From a virus, in the IMG/VR virus record IMGVR_UViG_3300034630_000007, positions 1 to 39,433 of that record: a stretch of DNA of 39,433 nt; one strand, written 5' to 3'. How positions within the stretch are numbered: the stretch's first letter is position 1; every line of letters begins with the position of its first letter. A program made the position numbers and the translations under genes. This document shows positions 36,317 to 39,433 of this stretch, in pieces. A model generated the notes under the pieces. It was not told the DNA's origin. It did not search any database and saw nothing but the letters and a program-made list of their open reading frames with translations.

Positions 36317-37672
36317 CCGATCGGTAAAGGCCCAGGCGGCGCTGTCCGCCTTCACCCGGGCAAAGCGTTTCATCATCAGCGCGTAGCGAGAGGCCGAAAT
36401 CACGTCGTCGCGTTCCTTGACGATCCGGCCGTCCTTGCGGTGGTAGAGCCTGAATTCCTCGAACCAGTCGCCAGCGGTCGAAAACACCTTGAAGCGCCCG
36501 GTCTGCATCCTTTGCAGCATGTCGGAAATCCCCGCCTCGACACCGTTGCTGCCGTCGTCGAAGGTCGCGCGTTCGGGCAGCATGACGAGCCCCTGCCCGC
36601 GATATTGCGCCGCCAGTTGCTCGCCCGAGCCCTTGTCGTGCTGCAGGCCGTCATGCGGCCAGGCCCATGGCAGCCAGGCCCCCCAGGGTTTGAGGCTCGC
36701 CGCATGGATGATCGGCGTCGCCTCGCGCTCGCGGTAGCAGCGGGTCACGTAAAAGACATCCGCATCCCGGTCCCAGGCGCAGAGCGCTGCGGCAAAGGGG
36801 TGGTCCCAGCCGAAGTCGAGCCCGCCGATCTGCACCCAGTGCCTCGGGATCTCGAACGGCTCGACGCGGATCTGCTCTTCCGTCACCGGGAAGATCCGGC
36901 CGGAACCGAGCGTCGGCACGCCCTTGGTGCGCGCCTCTTTCTCGTGCGCCGGATAGCTGGCGATGATCTTCGCGCGCTCCTCCGGCGAATAATGTTCGGC
37001 ATCGTCGATCGTCATCGTCACCACCGTCCTGTCGTCCGACGGTTCCAGCAGATAGCGGCTGACGACCGAGCTCATGCCTTTGAGCGGCGTAAAGGTCACG
37101 GCAATCGAGCCACCCGTCGCATTGGTGCGGGTGATGCCCTCGAAATAGACGTCCTCCGGCGGCTCCTCGTCGAACCAGACATAGTCCACCGTGTTGGCCT
37201 GCCACTTGGCACGCCCCTGCTCATAGGCTTTGAGAAGCAGCGTCGAGGTGCCGCCCGAGACATGGCGTACTGTCACGCTGTCGAGCGCGCCCGACGCGCT
37301 TGAACGTCGGGTCCAGCCGGCAAGGGCCGCCTTCGGCAGATAGCCGGTGCCCCACTCCTCCTCGCTCATCGGCGGGCCGACGAGCAGCCGCTGCACGCCA
37401 TCGCGTGTCAGCTCGTGCGATTCCGAGCCGCCGATCATCGTGATCGGCCGGTCGAACCGTCGGCCCGCCCACCAAGAGGGATAGTCGCCTGTCAGGTGCA
37501 TCGCCGCTTCCGCAGCCCCGGCAAGCGTCTTGCCGAGCTGGTTGCCGGCCATGAACAGCCGTTCGCGGACTGTGGCGCCCGCCGCATGGAATGCCGTCTG
37601 CTTCGCATAGGGCTGGTAGTAGCGCAGCCTATTGGTTTTCTGCCTGCGCCCGATCTCCATCGCCAGTTCCAT
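36305..37672 (-). CDS. Terminase large subunit
   Basis: A 455-residue packaging ATPase-nuclease. ATG 37672 has GGGAG upstream and is preferred; a longer frame from 37744 exists. ATPase motifs: Walker A-like AGNQLGKT (about residues 42-49) and Walker B VDYVWFDEEPP. Coupling or motif III follows at IAVTFTPLKGM. Nuclease landmarks are GGLDFGWDHPFAAALCAWD and the C-terminal DDVISASRYALMM. It resembles P22 gp2/terminase_6-type proteins. It overlaps TerS by ~44 bp, and the portal originally followed directly, as the junction repeat shows. Confidence 0.92.
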   Translation of the reverse strand: MELAMEIGRRQKTNRLRYYQPYAKQTAFHAAGATVRERLFMAGNQLGKTLAGAAEAAMHLTGDYPSWWAGRRFDRPITMIGGSESHELTRDGVQRLLVGPPMSEEEWGTGYLPKAALAGWTRRSSASGALDSVTVRHVSGGTSTLLLKAYEQGRAKWQANTVDYVWFDEEPPEDVYFEGITRTNATGGSIAVTFTPLKGMSSVVSRYLLEPSDDRTVVTMTIDDAEHYSPEERAKIIASYPAHEKEARTKGVPTLGSGRIFPVTEEQIRVEPFEIPRHWVQIGGLDFGWDHPFAAALCAWDRDADVFYVTRCYREREATPIIHAASLKPWGAWLPWAWPHDGLQHDKGSGEQLAAQYRGQGLVMLPERATFDDGSNGVEAGISDMLQRMQTGRFKVFSTAGDWFEEFRLYHRKDGRIVKERDDVISASRYALMMKRFARVKADSAAWAFTDRKVL

Positions 37673-38018
37673 CCGCTCCCTGAGCATCAAGGAAAGGCCG
37701 GATGGTCTGGTCGAGCGTGTGGATCCGCCTGATGAGTTGTTCATCCGTCATCTCGCCGATCTGGTTGGCATGGATGGTCGCGTCCTTCGGCATCAGCGCC
37801 GCGATCGTCTTTAAGAAATCATTCGGGTTCTTCTCGATCAGCGCGTGGATCGCGGCCGCTCCCCGGCTTTCCCAGGCCGAAAGCATGTCTTCGAGAAAAA
37901 GCTCGCCGAGCTTGTTGCGCACTGCCTTGCGGGCGCGCGGCCGGATAACCGAGCGTGCCCGTTCGTTGCACGGCAAAAAGCGCCCGGTCTTCGGGTCCTT
38001 GGCAGGTCTGGTTGTCAT
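37629..38018 (-). CDS. Terminase small subunit-like protein
   Basis: A 129-residue protein from ATG 38018 (MTTRPAKDPKTGRFLPCNER); GGAG lies 2 nt upstream. The conserved part, VRNKLGELFLEDMLSAWESR then IHALIEKNPNDFLKTIAALM-P-K, matches small proteins encoded ahead of TerL in alphaproteobacterial phages and thought to be the small terminase subunit that recognises the packaging site. It also has a basic N-terminus suitable for DNA binding. It is the first gene of the structural operon. The 137-bp gap to the divergent Sel1 gene should hold the late promoter, but I cannot point to clear boxes. Confidence 0.75.
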   Translation of the reverse strand: MTTRPAKDPKTGRFLPCNERARSVIRPRARKAVRNKLGELFLEDMLSAWESRGAAAIHALIEKNPNDFLKTIAALMPKDATIHANQIGEMTDEQLIRRIHTLDQTIRPFLDAQGADGTGDGDRAQAENQ

Positions 38019-38155
38019 GGCATTGCTCCGTGGCATGGACACGCGGCAACACTCCTCGGGCGCAAGGGGGACGCGCATCTTGACCGGGAGTTGCATTTCG
38101 CCATCAATGCCAATGGGCCGCATGGTCGCGGCAAGATTTGTGGAGGCGGTAGCAG

Positions 38156-38755
38156 GTGATCGGCAGATTGTGGGCGAAACTGTATCGTACGTTCGCGAAA
38201 CCGGCCCCGCCCTCGCCCGAAGCAGCAAACGTGTCGTCTCCAGGTGCGATCGCCTCCGTGCCGGCGGGCGCTACCTTGGTGTCTCCCCGGCTGTTCGAAC
38301 TCGCCGAGGCGGGTGATGTCGATGCCCAGGCCGCCCTCGGCGAACATTTCTTCGACGATCGCAAGGAAAACTATGCCGCCTGCTACCATTGGAACGAACG
38401 CGCCGCGCTTGCGGGACACATCGGGGCCCAGGGCCGGCTGGCAACGATCTATCACGAGGGGCTCGGCGTCGACCGCAATCCCGAAAAGGCGTTCCAGTGG
38501 TGGTACAGTGCCGCCCGTCAGAACCACCACGGCGCACAATTGATGGTCGCGGCTGCCTATCAGACCGGGACCGTCGTCAAGGCCGACCTGATGGAATCGG
38601 CCTATTGGGCGTCGCTTTCCTATCTCAATGCCCGAAACAATACGGAAGGGCGTGAGTGGGCCAACGCCTACTATCGATCAGTCCTGAACAAACTGACCGA
38701 AGAGCAAAAAACGCAGTTGCTCGCGCGGCTTCAGCGTCAGGTGAAACAGGATTGA
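38156..38755 (+). CDS. Sel1-repeat protein 1
   Basis: A 199-residue protein starting at GTG 38156 with GGAGG 9 nt upstream. About three Sel1-like helical repeats are visible: LFELAEAGDVDAQAALGEHF, AALAGHIGAQGRLATIYHEG with LGVDRNPEKAFQWWYSAA, and QNHHGAQLMVAAAYQTG. Sel1 repeats mediate protein-protein contacts. No signal peptide is evident. It is divergent from TerS, so it could be a phage late regulator, cargo or the host flank. A shorter paralog follows on the same strand. Confidence 0.8.
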   Translation: MIGRLWAKLYRTFAKPAPPSPEAANVSSPGAIASVPAGATLVSPRLFELAEAGDVDAQAALGEHFFDDRKENYAACYHWNERAALAGHIGAQGRLATIYHEGLGVDRNPEKAFQWWYSAARQNHHGAQLMVAAAYQTGTVVKADLMESAYWASLSYLNARNNTEGREWANAYYRSVLNKLTEEQKTQLLARLQRQVKQD

Positions 38756-39064
38756 CGGACGCGCGAAGGTACACCTTTGCGCCTTTCACCGTCGGACCTC
38801 GGCACGACGCAGCTGCCTCAAGGTGAAAGCGTGACGACAACTCACCGAAAATTGCGGATGTCACGCCTGATGTCACGCTTGCCAACTTGACTTCAGGTTG
38901 CATTCAATCATCAATGCTCCTCGTCGCTTGCCGGAAGTGTTTGCATGCTGCCGGTGCGTGACTGGCAGTGACAGGAAAAAGCCAAAGTAATTCAAAATTC
39001 TGAATAGCTTGCCAGTTGAGCAGCTCCACCGCGGGAACCATGCAATGAATGCAGAAGGTACCAG
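38756..39064. other. Intergenic region between the two Sel1 genes
   Basis: About 310 bp without a supported gene. It contains an imperfect repeat TGTCACGCCTGATGTCACGC (near 38859-38878) and an AT-rich stretch near 38980-39000 that may hold the promoter of the second Sel1 gene. I see no tRNA or attachment-site candidate. Confidence 0.5.
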
Positions 39065-39433
39065 ATGATCCGCAACACAATCAGGACGTTGAAGACCATT
39101 CTCACCCCTCGGCCCTCGGCTACGAATATCTCGCCACGGTTGCTGGAGCTGGCCACGTCAGGAAACGTCGACGCCCAGGCCAAGCTCGCCGAAATCTATT
39201 TCAGCGATGGCGGCGAGGAACACTACGCCGCGTCCCTGCATTGGAACAGGCAGGCGGCCCACCAGGGCCATCCCGCAGCTCAGGCACGTCTCGTCACGAT
39301 CTATCAAAGAGGCCTTGGCGTTGAGCGCGATTCGCAGGAGGCGTCACGCTGGCTTCGCAGCATCGGCCAGCCTCGCCCCCGCCACGAGCCGGTGCTCGCC
39401 GTCGCCGGCAAGATCGCCAAGCAGGAAGCGTAA
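39065..39433 (+). CDS. Sel1-repeat protein 2
   Basis: A 122-residue protein starting at ATG 39065 with AGAAGG upstream, ending exactly at the window edge (TAA). It is a shorter paralog of the previous gene: LLELATSGNVDAQAKLAEIY, HYAASLHWNRQAAHQGHPAA and ARLVTIYQRGLGVERD align with LFELAEAGDVDAQAALGEHF, NYAACYHWNERAALAGHIGA and GRLATIYHEGLGVDRN. About two Sel1 repeats are present. Tandem duplication is likely. Confidence 0.8.
   Translation: MIRNTIRTLKTILTPRPSATNISPRLLELATSGNVDAQAKLAEIYFSDGGEEHYAASLHWNRQAAHQGHPAAQARLVTIYQRGLGVERDSQEASRWLRSIGQPRPRHEPVLAVAGKIAKQEA

Noticed and set aside
1-39433. tRNA, rRNA, CRISPR array or integrase
   Set aside because: I looked for cloverleaf-like segments, regularly spaced repeats and tyrosine/serine recombinase motifs and found none that hold up; the prophage ends must lie outside the window.

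Overview
The window is a prophage structural and lysis region in a GC-rich alphaproteobacterium, almost certainly Rhizobiaceae (Rhizobium/Sinorhizobium-like). Support comes from the rhizobial-type proteins (a DUF1515-like protein, an M20 amidohydrolase), the overall codon use, and two palindromic repeats that look like rhizobial RIME and RPE elements. Apart from cargo, everything is transcribed on the minus strand, so the phage reads from right to left. The phage looks podovirus-like (P22/SU10-type head and neck): TerS (37.6-38.0 kb), TerL (36.3-37.7), a 685-aa portal (32.8-34.8), a small head-module protein (21.2-21.4), scaffold (20.2-21.1), SU10-type major capsid protein (MCP, 19.0-20.0), connector, neck and nozzle proteins (7.2-10.5), a GNAT acetyltransferase, a protein with a C-terminal S74 chaperone, an internal virion protein, tail fiber and chaperone, then endolysin, holin and overlapping Rz/Rz1 spanins at the left end.

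The unusual part is the cargo, which splits the core at three or four points. (1) Downstream of the MCP lie three successive units. Each begins with an MCP 3' end (one complete gene, then two truncated copies), followed by a peptidoglycan hydrolase gene (two phage-type lysozymes, then a Tlde1/DUF2778 L,D-transpeptidase-like enzyme) and a signal-peptide-bearing periplasmic protein built from 2, 3 and 1 copies of one unrecognised domain. A small glycine-rich protein with a two-TM partner closes the island. (2) Downstream of the portal lie three units with the same logic. A portal 3' end (complete gene, then two degraded copies of the last ~330 codons) overlaps by ATGA with a toxin-like gene, and toxins 1 and 2 are followed by cytosolic immunity-like paralogs. 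The three toxin-like proteins share an N-terminal segment (core ALELRDFGEEA) but have different C-terminal domains: two resemble Rhs-type polymorphic toxin ends, one looks like a permuted papain-like hydrolase. Orphan immunity genes, a toxin tail remnant and immunity-gene scars lie between them. (3) A DUF4258/XRE toxin-antitoxin module sits exactly between TerL and portal, flanked by a 29-bp duplication of the TerL-portal junction. (4) A further accessory stretch (21.5-26.9 kb) has small paired membrane proteins, periplasmic proteins, a candidate effector with a duplicated 36-bp leader, and an M20 amidohydrolase.

My interpretation (inference) is a phage-borne polymorphic toxin/immunity system in which the 3' ends of two virion genes act as recombination anchors. 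New effector/immunity cassettes enter by homologous exchange at the MCP or portal 3' end and displaced cassettes accumulate downstream, similar in logic to orphan cassettes of Rhs/CdiA systems. Cell-wall effectors with periplasmic immunity sit at the MCP anchor, and most effectors at the portal anchor have cytosolic immunity. This would fit effectors delivered with the virion, or prophage-encoded inhibitors that block the lysozyme of superinfecting phages as T4 Spackle does. No integrase, att site, tRNA, rRNA or CRISPR array is visible. Sel1-repeat genes at the right end, divergent from TerS, may be host flank or phage cargo.
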